Assembly (NCBI RefSeq): GCF_030142155.1
Contig: NZ_CP126248.1
Span: 1 to 59,609, forward strand
DNA from: Arthrobacter sp. zg-Y820
Lineage (GTDB): Bacteria; Actinomycetota; Actinomycetes; Actinomycetales; Micrococcaceae
Reading direction: 5' to 3'
Length of the DNA: 59,609 nt
The notes beneath the pieces were generated by a model. That model saw only the letters and a program-made list of their open reading frames with translations, ran no database searches and had not been told where the DNA came from. The position numbers and the translations under genes were made by a program. Shown one piece after another: positions 1-8,078 of the stretch; within the stretch, counting starts at the first letter, position 1, and each line of letters starts with the position of its first letter.

Positions 1-30
1 GGGTCGGGCCAGGGCTCAAATCCTCCCGCA

Positions 31-910
31 GGTCTCTTGAAGAGAAGCCAGGCCTCCAACCACCACCGCTTGCTGATCCATGCCGCCTACGCTGCGGGCG
101 GTGGAACTAGACGATGAAACCCTGGCCGAGCTCGGAGGGCTCTGCGGCTTAGATGATGACCTCGCCAGGCAAATCACCGCCGCTTCCAAGTGAATTCGCG
201 GCCTGCATACCCAAATCCATCCCGCCTTGGAATGGGTATTGGGCCCGCACCTAGACCATCCGGCGGTCGCGGATCTGCTCACCCTCTACCTAACTCCCGC
301 TGCCTTGAAGACCGCCGGCCGCGGACACGTCAAAGCACGGCTGAGGAAGCATGCCCCACGCGCCGCCGAACGCCTGACCGAGGCTGTGTTCACCACCCTG
401 GAGCAAGCAAACGGTCGTGGTCGTGGACACCGGTGCGGCCGGGATCGTGCTGCCCAAACTCGCTGAGCAGCTACTGGCACTGCGCCGGCAGCGCGACGAG
501 ATCGTTTCCCAGCTCGAAACTCTGGTGGAGGTCCACCCTCTTAATGAAGTCCTGACCTCGATGCCTGGCATCGGCGTCAGGACTTGCGCTCGGTTCCTTA
601 CCGAAGTCACCGGCAAGCACTTCGCTTCCGCCGCCCATCTGGCCTCCTACGCCGGAATCGCTTCGGTCACGCGCCGCTCGGGGACCTCGATCCGAGGTGA
701 ACATCGGAGCCGGAGAGGTAACAAGAAACTCAAACGTGCCTTGTTCCTCCCAGCCTTCGCGGCCCTGAATCACGCGCCCTCGAGGGCGTATTGCAGGCGC
801 AACCGCGTTGAAGGTAAACGCCCAACCAGGCGATTATTGCCCTAGCCCGGCGACGCTCGGATGTCCTTTTCGCCATGCTTGGCGACGGAACCCTCTACGA
901 AGACACCGCC
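31..910 (+). pseudogene. IS110-family transposase remnant
   Basis: Conceptual reading of the plus strand with frame changes gives a continuous IS110-type transposase. The best-preserved part (417-845) carries the C-terminal Transposase_20 region with SMPGIGVRTCARFLTEV, followed by LASYAGIASVTRRSGTS and GEHRSRRGNKKLKRALF. An in-frame TGA at about 190, a frame change near 410 and another near 820 (after which the frame reads ARRRSDVLFAMLGDGTLYED) show that it is not functional. The N-terminal DEDD catalytic part is missing or lies beyond the window edge. It is followed by a run of 13 C (909-921). It marks the edge of the RiPP island and is probably a scar of past mobility. Confidence 0.85.
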
Positions 911-1072
911 CCCCCCCCCCCATAAACCTACCCGGGCAGCTTGACCGAAATCATAGAGCCCCTAATCTCTGTCCTTCATATCGTGTAGAGGCGGCAAACG
1001 TCATCCACCGCCCTGCGCCGTGAAGTTACTCAGGACGGGCGTTGCACGATTGATCAGCAAGCCAGCCTGGGT

Positions 1073-2005
1073 TCATTGAACATTCATATAGATTGCCCTC
1101 GGGTCCACATTTGCTCCCCGGAAAATGTCGGCGACGTCTTCTGAACGTCCCTGATTCTTGTGTGTGAGTATCACCGCTTTAGCAAGAAGGCCGCTTCTGT
1201 GTTGTCCAAAACTGGTTCTTGATCCGAGGAGTGCGGGGTCATATGGTTCGTGCGCATAACCAATCCCAGGTGCGAGTTTACAAATCAGCGCGGAGGTGGT
1301 GCCCAAGGACAGTGAAGAGCCTGAAAATTTGCTTGCAAGATATACAAGCTCTTCATGCCCCACAGAAATTGGTAGATAGATGACTACCGCATCGCGGCGA
1401 GGGTATAGCACCCTGGACGATGCAATTTTCGCATGAAACGCCGCACTGATCTCCGGGGTGTACCGCTGAACCGCAGCCCAGACTTCCGGCCCTAACGACG
1501 CGTCACCGAGACTCATATAAACGCGGGTGCCGACTCTGAGATTGTCAGAGGCGGGAGAGCGATAATAAATGAAGCCAGGCGAGACAAAAGGGCGCAGCGA
1601 GGGGACATCTACTATAACTTCATCGGTCCCTTGTAATACCTCGAAGCGCTCTGGTTCGAGCAAAACCCGTACGCCGTTGATCACAACGATTACAGATTTT
1701 CCTCTTCGATCGCTTACCCGAATTCGTTGGCGAAAGCTGTACCCTGAAGTCGCAGCTTGAAGCTCTTTTTCCAATACAGGATCCGACATCCCCTCCTTCG
1801 TGAGCTTGTCATCGATCTCATCCATCCCGCTATGGTGCGTCCTATAAATATGCTCAGAAAGAGGGCCGGCAAGGCCGCTTATAGATCCAGACGACGCAAC
1901 TACCTCATCGCCGTATAGAGCAACAGCTTCTTCATTACGCGGTGCGATTCTATACATATCTAGCACACCTCGAACAGCCGGATCCAAGAGCTCATTGTTA
2001 TTCAT
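1073..2005 (-). CDS. lanY: HopA1-like lanthionine-pathway lyase (LanY-type)
   Basis: A 310-residue protein resembling the HopA1 effector-like proteins of class V lanthipeptide and thioamitide clusters (LxmY, TvaD types), which are thought to act as lyase/cyclase on phosphorylated Ser/Thr. The middle and C-terminal parts hold the recognisable blocks: GTRVYMSLG near residue 160, AAFHAKIASSRVLYPRRDAVVIYLP near 190-215, and a final DVADIFRGANVDPRAIYM segment. It is the last gene of the minus-strand operon and overlaps the upstream kinase gene by 8 bp (ATG inside the kinase stop region), so the two are probably translationally coupled. The family call rests on motif memory plus the neighbours (APH kinase, LanD, precursor ending in Cys). 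Function is inferred from the known class V systems. Confidence 0.75.
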   Translation of the reverse strand: MNNNELLDPAVRGVLDMYRIAPRNEEAVALYGDEVVASSGSISGLAGPLSEHIYRTHHSGMDEIDDKLTKEGMSDPVLEKELQAATSGYSFRQRIRVSDRRGKSVIVVINGVRVLLEPERFEVLQGTDEVIVDVPSLRPFVSPGFIYYRSPASDNLRVGTRVYMSLGDASLGPEVWAAVQRYTPEISAAFHAKIASSRVLYPRRDAVVIYLPISVGHEELVYLASKFSGSSLSLGTTSALICKLAPGIGYAHEPYDPALLGSRTSFGQHRSGLLAKAVILTHKNQGRSEDVADIFRGANVDPRAIYMNVQ

Positions 2006-3080
2006 GATCGAGGCCTATCGATTTCATGGAACTACCAGGCGACACTGCCATGGCTACAGCTATCCCCAATATCGCCTTATCTATCGCAGTGCAATAAGCG
2101 CGGAGTGAAGCTCGCGCTAAAACCCGCTCGATCATATGCCAGACAACAAACCATCCACTACGTACATAAAACGTATCGTCAACGATGCCGGCCCCACTTG
2201 TCGACGCAAAGTATGCCCCGGAAACATTTGTAATCGCAGTACGAGCCTTCGCCGCTGACGACCCTAGGCAGGCTCTAATAAGCTCAGACCCATCGCTACC
2301 ATTCTCTACCGATATGGCTCCCAGATCTTGAATACCCTGATTTAGGAACGCGAGGAATACGTCCCCACAGAGCATGCCTAGATCCTGTGCCGGGTCACCA
2401 GCATTAAACTCATCCCAGTCACAGATCCACAGTTTCCCACTTCGGTCCAATAGGAACTGGTCTAGGCGGAGATCGCCATGTATTGGTCTACGTCGGGACG
2501 GGTCGAGTCTTGTTGAAACCTGGCACAAAGTCGCTCTCTGCGAATGAAGTATCGCCCAGATTTCAATTTCAGCACCAGATAGGTTCCAGAAGGAGTCGAA
2601 GTCCAACGCGTCGAGAAGCTCCACAACTGTTTTTCCTGGCGCACTCGATGCGTTTGGTGGAGGAGCCATGGACCCATCGCTTCCGTGTATTCCGCCTAGG
2701 CTCTTTCCCATCTCGGTCCACAAGTCGGTATCATACTCATCTACCCTCAACGCCAGCGGAAGCGATCGACCATCAACATACTCGTAGACCAGTACACGTG
2801 TCTCGGCGTCCTCTGCGATCAGTTCTGGCGTAGAGACAGAACCGACTTCTAATTGTCGGAATAGATGGTCGGCGTCCTTACAAGCTATAAAACGGGCATC
2901 TGCACCAGGAACATCTCTGAGCTGTTTAGCGAAAATAATTCGCTGACTCTCTGTCCTAAGAACGGCATTGTGATTCCGTCCGAAAAAGCTGTTATCGCTA
3001 GTGTGCTCGTAAACAGCATCGCCCAGTAGACGAGTGAGCACATCCACTACATTCTCCAAAGGTGCACCCGTTGGTCTCAA
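1998..3080 (-). CDS. lanK: APH-fold peptide Ser/Thr kinase (LanK-type)
   Basis: A 360-residue aminoglycoside-phosphotransferase-fold protein. The catalytic loop reads IHGDLRLDQFLLD (about residues 195-207, Brenner-type HxDxxxxQ) and the metal-binding loop ICDWDEFNAGDPAQDLGML follows. An N-terminal nucleotide-binding lobe with RIIFAKQL (putative Lys) and VLVYEYVDG hinge is visible. In class V lanthipeptide systems the APH-type LanK phosphorylates precursor Ser/Thr before elimination by LanY; the same is proposed for thioamitides (TvaC). It overlaps the downstream HopA1-like gene by 8 bp and the upstream gene by 4 bp. A resistance-type APH is an alternative, but the operon context and RiPP partners argue against it. 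Confidence 0.78.
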   Translation of the reverse strand: MRPTGAPLENVVDVLTRLLGDAVYEHTSDNSFFGRNHNAVLRTESQRIIFAKQLRDVPGADARFIACKDADHLFRQLEVGSVSTPELIAEDAETRVLVYEYVDGRSLPLALRVDEYDTDLWTEMGKSLGGIHGSDGSMAPPPNASSAPGKTVVELLDALDFDSFWNLSGAEIEIWAILHSQRATLCQVSTRLDPSRRRPIHGDLRLDQFLLDRSGKLWICDWDEFNAGDPAQDLGMLCGDVFLAFLNQGIQDLGAISVENGSDGSELIRACLGSSAAKARTAITNVSGAYFASTSGAGIVDDTFYVRSGWFVVWHMIERVLARASLRAYCTAIDKAILGIAVAMAVSPGSSMKSIGLDHE

Positions 3081-4033
3081 TTCACCAAACCTCCGACTTC
3101 TTCGAAGCCGAACAACTCACCTGTGAACGTGAACGGCTGCCTCACGAACAAGTCATTAATGGCTTCGAGGAAATACTCTTCGTGGCTAGGCGAATAAGCA
3201 CTGATGCGAAACTGCACATAATGATAGAGTAAGCGCAGGATAAAACTGTAGTGCAAATTCTCCGAGAGTCCCACCAAGTCAAGCCCGGCTTCTCTTGAAT
3301 AAGAGCTAAGAAAAAGTCGTCCCGCGTGCACAGCCGATATCTCATCGAATGCCCCCATGGGCGACATAATGTTTTCATACAGATCGCCGAGAAACCAACC
3401 GGCATCGAACGCGACTGGTGCAACCGGTAACGAATCCTCCATAAGTATGCTCACACGCTTGTTCTCGTCACTCCTCACCATATTTGCGAGAGAAAATTCT
3501 CCGTGACAGGGCTCCAGTTCATGCTGGCTTTTATACCAGGTCACCAACTGATTCAAGCGCTCATTATCGACAAACTGACGAATCGATTCCAGGGCTGCGT
3601 GGGCGACCTCCGAACCGTAGGGGTTGGACCCATGGATATCGAGCAATTCTATAATATCGGGAACAGGCCGAGAATCTGGCATATTATCTATTCCTGACGC
3701 CGAACTGCGTAGAGCGCCGCAAGCGCTGCCGAGCATCTCGATTAGACCCAGCTTGTCCTCAGCGTTAAGATCGCTGACCAAGTTCAGCTCGTCTAGAACC
3801 GGCTTAGATTGCGACGTAAAGTAAGCCCGCCCATTCCTTGCGATAACGCCAGGATCACAAATTACTTCTTCCGCTAAGGAGTTGTCGGGTGTGAACGGTA
3901 CGCAACTCTCCCGCGGGAATCCCGCGTTGTTGCTAGCGGTCCGTATCCAAATAAACCCATCCTGATGTTCGAAAATATGGGTAGCTTTGCGCGTCGTCGT
4001 GAAAGAAGCGATAGGTAGTGGCTTGTTATTCAA
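3077..4033 (-). CDS. Degenerate kinase-fold protein, candidate LanX
   Basis: 318 residues between lanD and lanK. It appears to be a second APH-fold protein: CHGEFSLANMV (about residues 173-183) aligns with the kinase HGDxxxxN loop but has Glu in place of the catalytic Asp, and VAFDAGWFLGDLYE follows where the DxD/DFG loop is expected. Many catalytic-lobe features are poorly kept, so it may be a pseudokinase that binds precursor or forms the complex with the true kinase. Class V lanthipeptide clusters carry a K-X-Y trio in which X has no assigned chemistry; by position and operon this gene fits X. It overlaps both neighbours by 4 bp. The X assignment is inference. Confidence 0.55.
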   Translation of the reverse strand: MNNKPLPIASFTTTRKATHIFEHQDGFIWIRTASNNAGFPRESCVPFTPDNSLAEEVICDPGVIARNGRAYFTSQSKPVLDELNLVSDLNAEDKLGLIEMLGSACGALRSSASGIDNMPDSRPVPDIIELLDIHGSNPYGSEVAHAALESIRQFVDNERLNQLVTWYKSQHELEPCHGEFSLANMVRSDENKRVSILMEDSLPVAPVAFDAGWFLGDLYENIMSPMGAFDEISAVHAGRLFLSSYSREAGLDLVGLSENLHYSFILRLLYHYVQFRISAYSPSHEEYFLEAINDLFVRQPFTFTGELFGFEEVGGLVN

Positions 4034-4563
4034 GACGTAAGTCTCTCTTTTAGTAGTTGTAATCCATTCATAAGTGGTGCACTCCCGGTGCGTTCAACCT
4101 GTTTCGTTCCACTACTGAGCGCCGGCACAAACGGCGCTACGACAGTATCCGGCATGGATCGTAGCTTTGTAAGCCACGGTTCCGGATCTATTCCGGGGGG
4201 AAAGGATGGCGTGAAAACTTTCGGCCCTTTGCAAGCATGTAGGCACAGCTGCGAGGGCCGGTCAGCTAAACCCGAGACATATGAATTTACGTAATTGAAA
4301 GTCGCGGGGGATACGACAATCCCGTCAGCCCAGATGGCCAGTTCCACATGAAAAGATTCCGTAGCATCTAGCCAACTGTCGCTAAACACTGAGCCTGGCG
4401 TTAGGAGCTGCTGGACGGCCGCCGTCGTCACAAACTGCTGCGCAGATTCTGTGACCATTACCCTAATATTGAACTTTGGAAAGGCGATCTTCGCCCAGTT
4501 GAGGTTGTACGGAGTGAACATCGCGCTCGAGGCACCAGTTACTATGACAAGTACGTTCTTCAA
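4030..4563 (-). CDS. lanD: HFCD-family peptidyl-cysteine decarboxylase (LanD)
   Basis: 177-residue flavoprotein of the homo-oligomeric flavin-containing Cys decarboxylase family (EpiD, CypD, LxmD, TvaF). It starts MKNVLVIVTGASSAMF, the FMN-binding strand-loop, and holds SPATFNYVNSYVSGLAD (about residues 99-115), the equivalent of the family PASANT/N-loop motif. The enzyme oxidatively decarboxylates a C-terminal Cys of the precursor to an aminoenethiol, which then cyclises onto a dehydro residue to form AviCys or AviMeCys. The nearby precursor ends in Cys, the required substrate. A CoaBC-type phosphopantothenoylcysteine decarboxylase is unlikely given the operon. Confidence 0.85.
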   Translation of the reverse strand: MKNVLVIVTGASSAMFTPYNLNWAKIAFPKFNIRVMVTESAQQFVTTAAVQQLLTPGSVFSDSWLDATESFHVELAIWADGIVVSPATFNYVNSYVSGLADRPSQLCLHACKGPKVFTPSFPPGIDPEPWLTKLRSMPDTVVAPFVPALSSGTKQVERTGSAPLMNGLQLLKERLTS

Positions 4564-4575
4564 AATTCTACCGGC

Positions 4576-5700
4576 CTAGGTGATGATGGAAAAATAACGT
4601 GTGGGTGAACATGACATCGTGAAAGCCTCAACGATATCTACTAGCTCCAGGTCAAGTATCTTTTCGGGCGCTTCGACCAAGCTGGAACGATCGGAACTCA
4701 TAATCAAGATCTGAATCAAAAACTCCAAGATCATATTTGAAGCGGTACTGTAACGAATCCATTTTGCGAGACTATTGTGGGATTTGACCGATAGGTCCTC
4801 GAAGTAGCTCCGGTTCTGCTCTGAAAGAATCTCCGCCTGGCGCCTAAACGCATCCTCTATCGAAGCTGTTTTTGCCCCTTCAATGCTGAAGATCGTATGA
4901 AGGATGCTTCCCGCTGTTGAGCGGTGAGATATCACTCGAGGGGAGTAGCACAGTCCATCGTGGTCTCGCAAAGTACTGAATAGAAGGGACACCGAGTCTG
5001 CGTAGAGATACTGAAGCGCGGCTGTTTGCGCTAATGCTATAGGTCGACTCGAGGGGAGCGTGGGGATGGAGAGAATGACACTCGATCGAGCCGCGCCGAA
5101 GTTGTAAATTGCCTTGCTACTGCCTCTCAAATTCGTACCGAAATCTTCTGAAGGGCGCCCAGGGGCGTGTAGTAGCGAATCATCCAAACACGATAATGCC
5201 TCCTCGGCACCGATTGTGTCCAGGCCACGAAATAGAACAAACATCTGGGAAGCGGCAGATAGATTCGAGATCTGGCCGGGAGAGAATTTATCCGACTTCA
5301 ACTCGATCCACTGGGGCTTCACCTTTCTCCAGATTTGGTCCTGAATAATTGGCAGTAAAGATTTCGGATAAGTTACTTCAGTACTGTATAGCCCTCTAGA
5401 ATCAAGCAGCTCAAGACTCTTAATTATTCGTTGAATTTCTGCCAAGGCCGATGCGACTTCACCTGGTCTTCCATCAAAGGCGAGGACATGATGGTCCGTA
5501 CTCGAAGTTACAGTTATGTCATAAGGATCGGCTTGGCGCTTTAGGAATGTAGAGACCCGTCCGGATATGGTCGATCGGGAGCCTGCCGGTATATAAACGA
5601 CGCGCAGCGATGCATCCAACGTGGGCGTGAACGATCCGACCAGGATGGCTGCTTGCCTACCGTTCCTGATGGTAGTGAGCGGTATCTCCGAGAGCATCAT
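4576..5700 (-). CDS. M16-like protein, non-catalytic subunit (R/Y type)
   Basis: 374-residue member of the M16 (pitrilysin/processing peptidase) fold. It lacks the HxxEH zinc motif but keeps the C-terminal LRDHDGLCYSP segment (about residues 241-251), matching the substrate-clasping R/Y pair of M16 beta subunits. It overlaps the upstream catalytic subunit by 4 bp (ATGA). Two-subunit M16B proteases of this kind occur in lexapeptide and other actinobacterial RiPP clusters, where they are expected to remove the leader peptide. The role as leader protease partner is inferred from position and from the complementary motifs of the pair. Confidence 0.75.
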   Translation of the reverse strand: MMLSEIPLTTIRNGRQAAILVGSFTPTLDASLRVVYIPAGSRSTISGRVSTFLKRQADPYDITVTSSTDHHVLAFDGRPGEVASALAEIQRIIKSLELLDSRGLYSTEVTYPKSLLPIIQDQIWRKVKPQWIELKSDKFSPGQISNLSAASQMFVLFRGLDTIGAEEALSCLDDSLLHAPGRPSEDFGTNLRGSSKAIYNFGAARSSVILSIPTLPSSRPIALAQTAALQYLYADSVSLLFSTLRDHDGLCYSPRVISHRSTAGSILHTIFSIEGAKTASIEDAFRRQAEILSEQNRSYFEDLSVKSHNSLAKWIRYSTASNMILEFLIQILIMSSDRSSLVEAPEKILDLELVDIVEAFTMSCSPTRYFSIIT

Positions 5701-6854
5701 TTCAGCATCATCTCTGGGACTGTGAAAACCGGTAGCGCGTGGAGGTTCACTGCATTCCGGACAACTTCTTCCTGCGATAAAGAGGCAAGGTTCGCGTGTA
5801 TTGATGACAAGTCGGCCTCACCCGCCAACGCGAGCTTGCCTGCTATCGAGGACTGCTGGTCTGGGCTAATAAGCATTGCTCGAAGTCTTTCTGTAACCTT
5901 AGCCTGAATCTTATTGAAATCTTCGCGGCTTTCGAGTAGTCGCTGGGACGCTTTAACTGCGTTCTTGATTGTCTCCTGGTCCTTCAGGCCGTCAGCCTCG
6001 GGCGGCCTGTATACGATTGAGATGCAGTCAGAACGAAGAAGGCCAAAAGGTCCGAATATACCAAGGCTGACATCGGCTTCTCGATTTTCAAGGTTGAGGA
6101 TATGCCTCAGTGCTTCGACCACGCACCAGGTTGCTAGGTAGCTCGCATCCCCCAGAACGTTGAAATTGATCGGGATACCCAGCAGATGACGGCTTCGCTG
6201 GCCGTGGAAGCGTCCCTCTTCGGGGGCATTTAGTTCTGGTGCCCTATGTTCGGCAACTCCGGAGCGAGTAGGGGACGTCTCAGACCCAAACGGGTATGCA
6301 AGTACCTCCGCGGCAAAATTCCCGCACCCGACAACCGTGGGCGTGGACAACTTGATAGTTTCCGCAAGTAAGAGCACTGCTGATCGGGCTTCTGCAGTCC
6401 AGGTAGCAACGTCATACCCGAATCCATCATGTGCGAACTGCGGTGATTCATAAAGGGTTTGCTGGAGCGCGACCCAATTCTCTCGGAGACCATCCAACTT
6501 TGCTTTTGATTCTGCGGTCTCTTGACTCACTATTCGCGCTGCATGTGCAAGTGTCGCACCGTTGATGTCAGCTGACATGAGTGAATGGTGCGTCTCAACA
6601 ATCCAATCTACTTGAGATGGATGAAACGTGTATGTCAACTGCATCGTATCAGAGAGAGTCCTAGCATTAAGAAGGACTCCCGCATCACTGAGACGCCTTA
6701 GCGTTTTCTTTCCAGATCCGTCGACGAGCATGTGTTCAATTACATGAACACCTCCAGCTGCTCCGTATGGATCATTTCTGTGGCCGAATGGGTATGTCCA
6801 CGAGATGGAAGCAACCTCCGGATGGTTATACGGGATAACATACGGCGAACGAAT
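5697..6854 (-). CDS. M16 zinc protease, catalytic subunit; probable ATT start
   Basis: The first ATG is at 6731, but the same frame continues upstream without a stop to a TAG at 6864-6866. That extension contains PFGHRNDPYGAAGGVHVIEH, including the M16 zinc motif HxxEH (residues 37-41 if translation begins at 6854). No ATG, GTG, TTG or CTG lies in the extension. An ATT at 6852-6854 sits 6 bases after GGAG (6861-6864), so I place the start there (385 residues). Starting at 6731 would delete the zinc site. With the next gene it would form a heterodimeric M16B protease for leader removal. A sequencing error hiding a normal start remains possible. Confidence 0.78.
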   Translation of the reverse strand: MRSPYVIPYNHPEVASISWTYPFGHRNDPYGAAGGVHVIEHMLVDGSGKKTLRRLSDAGVLLNARTLSDTMQLTYTFHPSQVDWIVETHHSLMSADINGATLAHAARIVSQETAESKAKLDGLRENWVALQQTLYESPQFAHDGFGYDVATWTAEARSAVLLLAETIKLSTPTVVGCGNFAAEVLAYPFGSETSPTRSGVAEHRAPELNAPEEGRFHGQRSRHLLGIPINFNVLGDASYLATWCVVEALRHILNLENREADVSLGIFGPFGLLRSDCISIVYRPPEADGLKDQETIKNAVKASQRLLESREDFNKIQAKVTERLRAMLISPDQQSSIAGKLALAGEADLSSIHANLASLSQEEVVRNAVNLHALPVFTVPEMMLK

Positions 6855-6878
6855 GAGGAACTCCTATGAGAGATGGTT

Positions 6879-6915
6879 GAGTCCGAGGGGCAAGAAATTC
6901 CTGCCCCTCGGACTC
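6879..6915 (-). promoter_or_regulatory. Perfect 14-bp hairpin between precursor and biosynthetic genes
   Basis: GAGTCCGAGGGGCA (6879-6892) and its exact reverse complement TGCCCCTCGGACTC (6902-6915) flank a 9-base loop. It lies about 30 bases after the precursor stop and 25 bases before the proposed protease start. No U-run follows on the minus strand, so it looks like a stabilising or partial read-through element rather than a full terminator. Such hairpins commonly set precursor mRNA far above enzyme mRNA. Confidence 0.75.
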
Positions 6916-6944
6916 GCTCGTTTAGTTCTAACGAGCCGTCTGGC

Positions 6945-7112
6945 TTAACAGAGTGCGGCGCTCGTGGCTCCGAGCGTTCCACAAATGGAGCTCAGGAACG
7001 TCGTGGTCCAGACGATGACTCCGGGGCCTTCAGTTGCAGCTGCATTAGCCACTTCGGCCGGCGTGGCGAAACTTGCGTACGAGTCGATCAGGCTGCTCAG
7101 GTTGTGATCCAT
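6945..7112 (-). CDS. lanA: Class V lanthipeptide precursor peptide (LanA)
   Basis: A 55-codon ORF starting ATG at 7112 with GGGAG 7 bases upstream and ending TAA. The leader runs to about residue 31 and includes SYASFATPAEVANAAATEGP (11-30). The putative core from Val32 includes VIVW, TTTFLSSIC and ends GATSAALC. The last residue is Cys55, as LanD needs, and Thr50 lies five residues before it, the i/i+5 spacing of the AviMeCys ring in cacaoidin and thioviridamide. Seven other Ser/Thr in the core and Cys44 could give dehydro residues and one lanthionine or methyllanthionine. The core is hydrophobic with no acidic or basic residue. It is first in the operon. Exact cleavage site and rings are inferred. 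Confidence 0.85.
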   Translation of the reverse strand: MDHNLSSLIDSYASFATPAEVANAAATEGPGVIVWTTTFLSSICGTLGATSAALC

Positions 7113-7403
7113 TAGTTACTCCCAAATGTAGTAGCAGTAGTTGAATTGCAAAATGAGGGAGGCCATAATAATCAACACGCTTCCCCCTCGTACAACCTGC
7201 TAGAGAGCATGCGCTCTTGTCAAGACGCAAGCATAACAAAAATGTAACGATAAAAATGGCTAGAAACCTAGGATAGGTTGTACTAAACAGTGGAGTCGCA
7301 AGGCTTTGCCTATATGGCCAACTGACGTTAGCAACTGACAATATGCGAGCAGGCACGCCCGCCCTGGTAGGCGCTATTCCGCTCTGTAACTCTTAGAAGA
7401 GAG
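7113..7403. promoter_or_regulatory. Divergent promoter region of the RiPP cluster
   Basis: 291 bases separating the precursor operon (minus) and the transporter operon (plus), AT-rich with no coding potential. A TTGACA on the minus strand (7218-7223 in plus coordinates) is a -35 candidate for the precursor, overlapping the edge of an inverted repeat AGAGC-ATGC-GCTCT (7204-7217) that could be an operator. No convincing -10 at ideal spacing was found for either direction, and no regulator gene lies in the cluster. Confidence 0.4.
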
Positions 7404-7409
7404 GTGGCT

Positions 7410-8078
7410 ATGCAGCCAGTCCTTGAGATAAATGAGCTCATAGTGGGCTATGATGAGTCACCCGTATGTGGTCCTATTAGTGCCAAGATAGAACTCGGGA
7501 CATCTATTGGGTTTATCGGCAGCAACGGTGCAGGCAAATCTTCAGTTGCGAGGACAATAGTTGGACTACAACGAGCACTAGGGGGGCGTATACTATTCCT
7601 CGGTCAGCGACTGGATGAACGCTCGCCCGAGTTTCGGCGCCTAGTTTCCATGGTTTTTGATGAAGATACTTTTTTCCCTTGGCTAACAGTCGGTGAGCAC
7701 CTAAACCTGATCGCTACAGGCCATCATGTTGATAAATCACAGGTCGCGCGAGAACTTGAGTTTTTTGGTCTGGAAAATCATGCAAATGCGTTTCCTCATA
7801 CCCTATCTTCTGGTCAGCGTCGCCGATTACTTCTGGCGGCCGCGTTTATCAGGCCGGCAGCATTGCTAGTACTAGACGAACCAGAGCAACGTCTAGATCC
7901 AGGTATGCGCGACCGGCTGGCAAAGCGAGTCCGAGAAAATATCGATCACGGCCAAGCCGCAATTATTATTACCCATGACGCCACCCTCCTTGAAGATACA
8001 GTCGACGCGTGCATTTTCATTGATACCCAAGTCCGTTATTTGACTCCAAGAGAGGGCGCTGAAGCAATTGCTGCGTAG
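7410..8078 (+). CDS. ABC transporter ATP-binding protein (RiPP export)
   Basis: About 222 residues. Walker A GSNGAGKSS near residue 37, signature LSSGQRRRL near 130, Walker B ALLVLDEPEQRLDP near 152 and switch IITHD near 188 are all present, so the ATPase should be active. I prefer ATG 7410 (AGAGAGG 5 bases upstream) over the in-frame GTG at 7404, which would overlap that ribosome site. The following permease gene overlaps its end by 11 bases. Divergent to the lanthipeptide precursor, it probably powers export of, or self-protection from, the mature peptide, a role inferred from position. Confidence 0.85.
   Translation: MQPVLEINELIVGYDESPVCGPISAKIELGTSIGFIGSNGAGKSSVARTIVGLQRALGGRILFLGQRLDERSPEFRRLVSMVFDEDTFFPWLTVGEHLNLIATGHHVDKSQVARELEFFGLENHANAFPHTLSSGQRRRLLLAAAFIRPAALLVLDEPEQRLDPGMRDRLAKRVRENIDHGQAAIIITHDATLLEDTVDACIFIDTQVRYLTPREGAEAIAA

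Noticed and set aside
3077..4033. Reading this gene as a resistance phosphotransferase
   Set aside because: The catalytic Asp is replaced and the gene is locked by overlaps into a RiPP operon.
1073..6854. Thioamitide (YcaO/TfuA) cluster as an alternative
   Set aside because: Kinase, HopA1-like and LanD genes also occur in thioamitide clusters, but no YcaO or TfuA gene is present in the window, and the M16 pair fits class V lanthipeptides better.
6740..6982. 80-residue minus-strand ORF between the M16 gene and the precursor
   Set aside because: It overlaps both the hairpin and the extended M16 frame that contains HxxEH; the residue composition is typical of an out-of-frame shadow.
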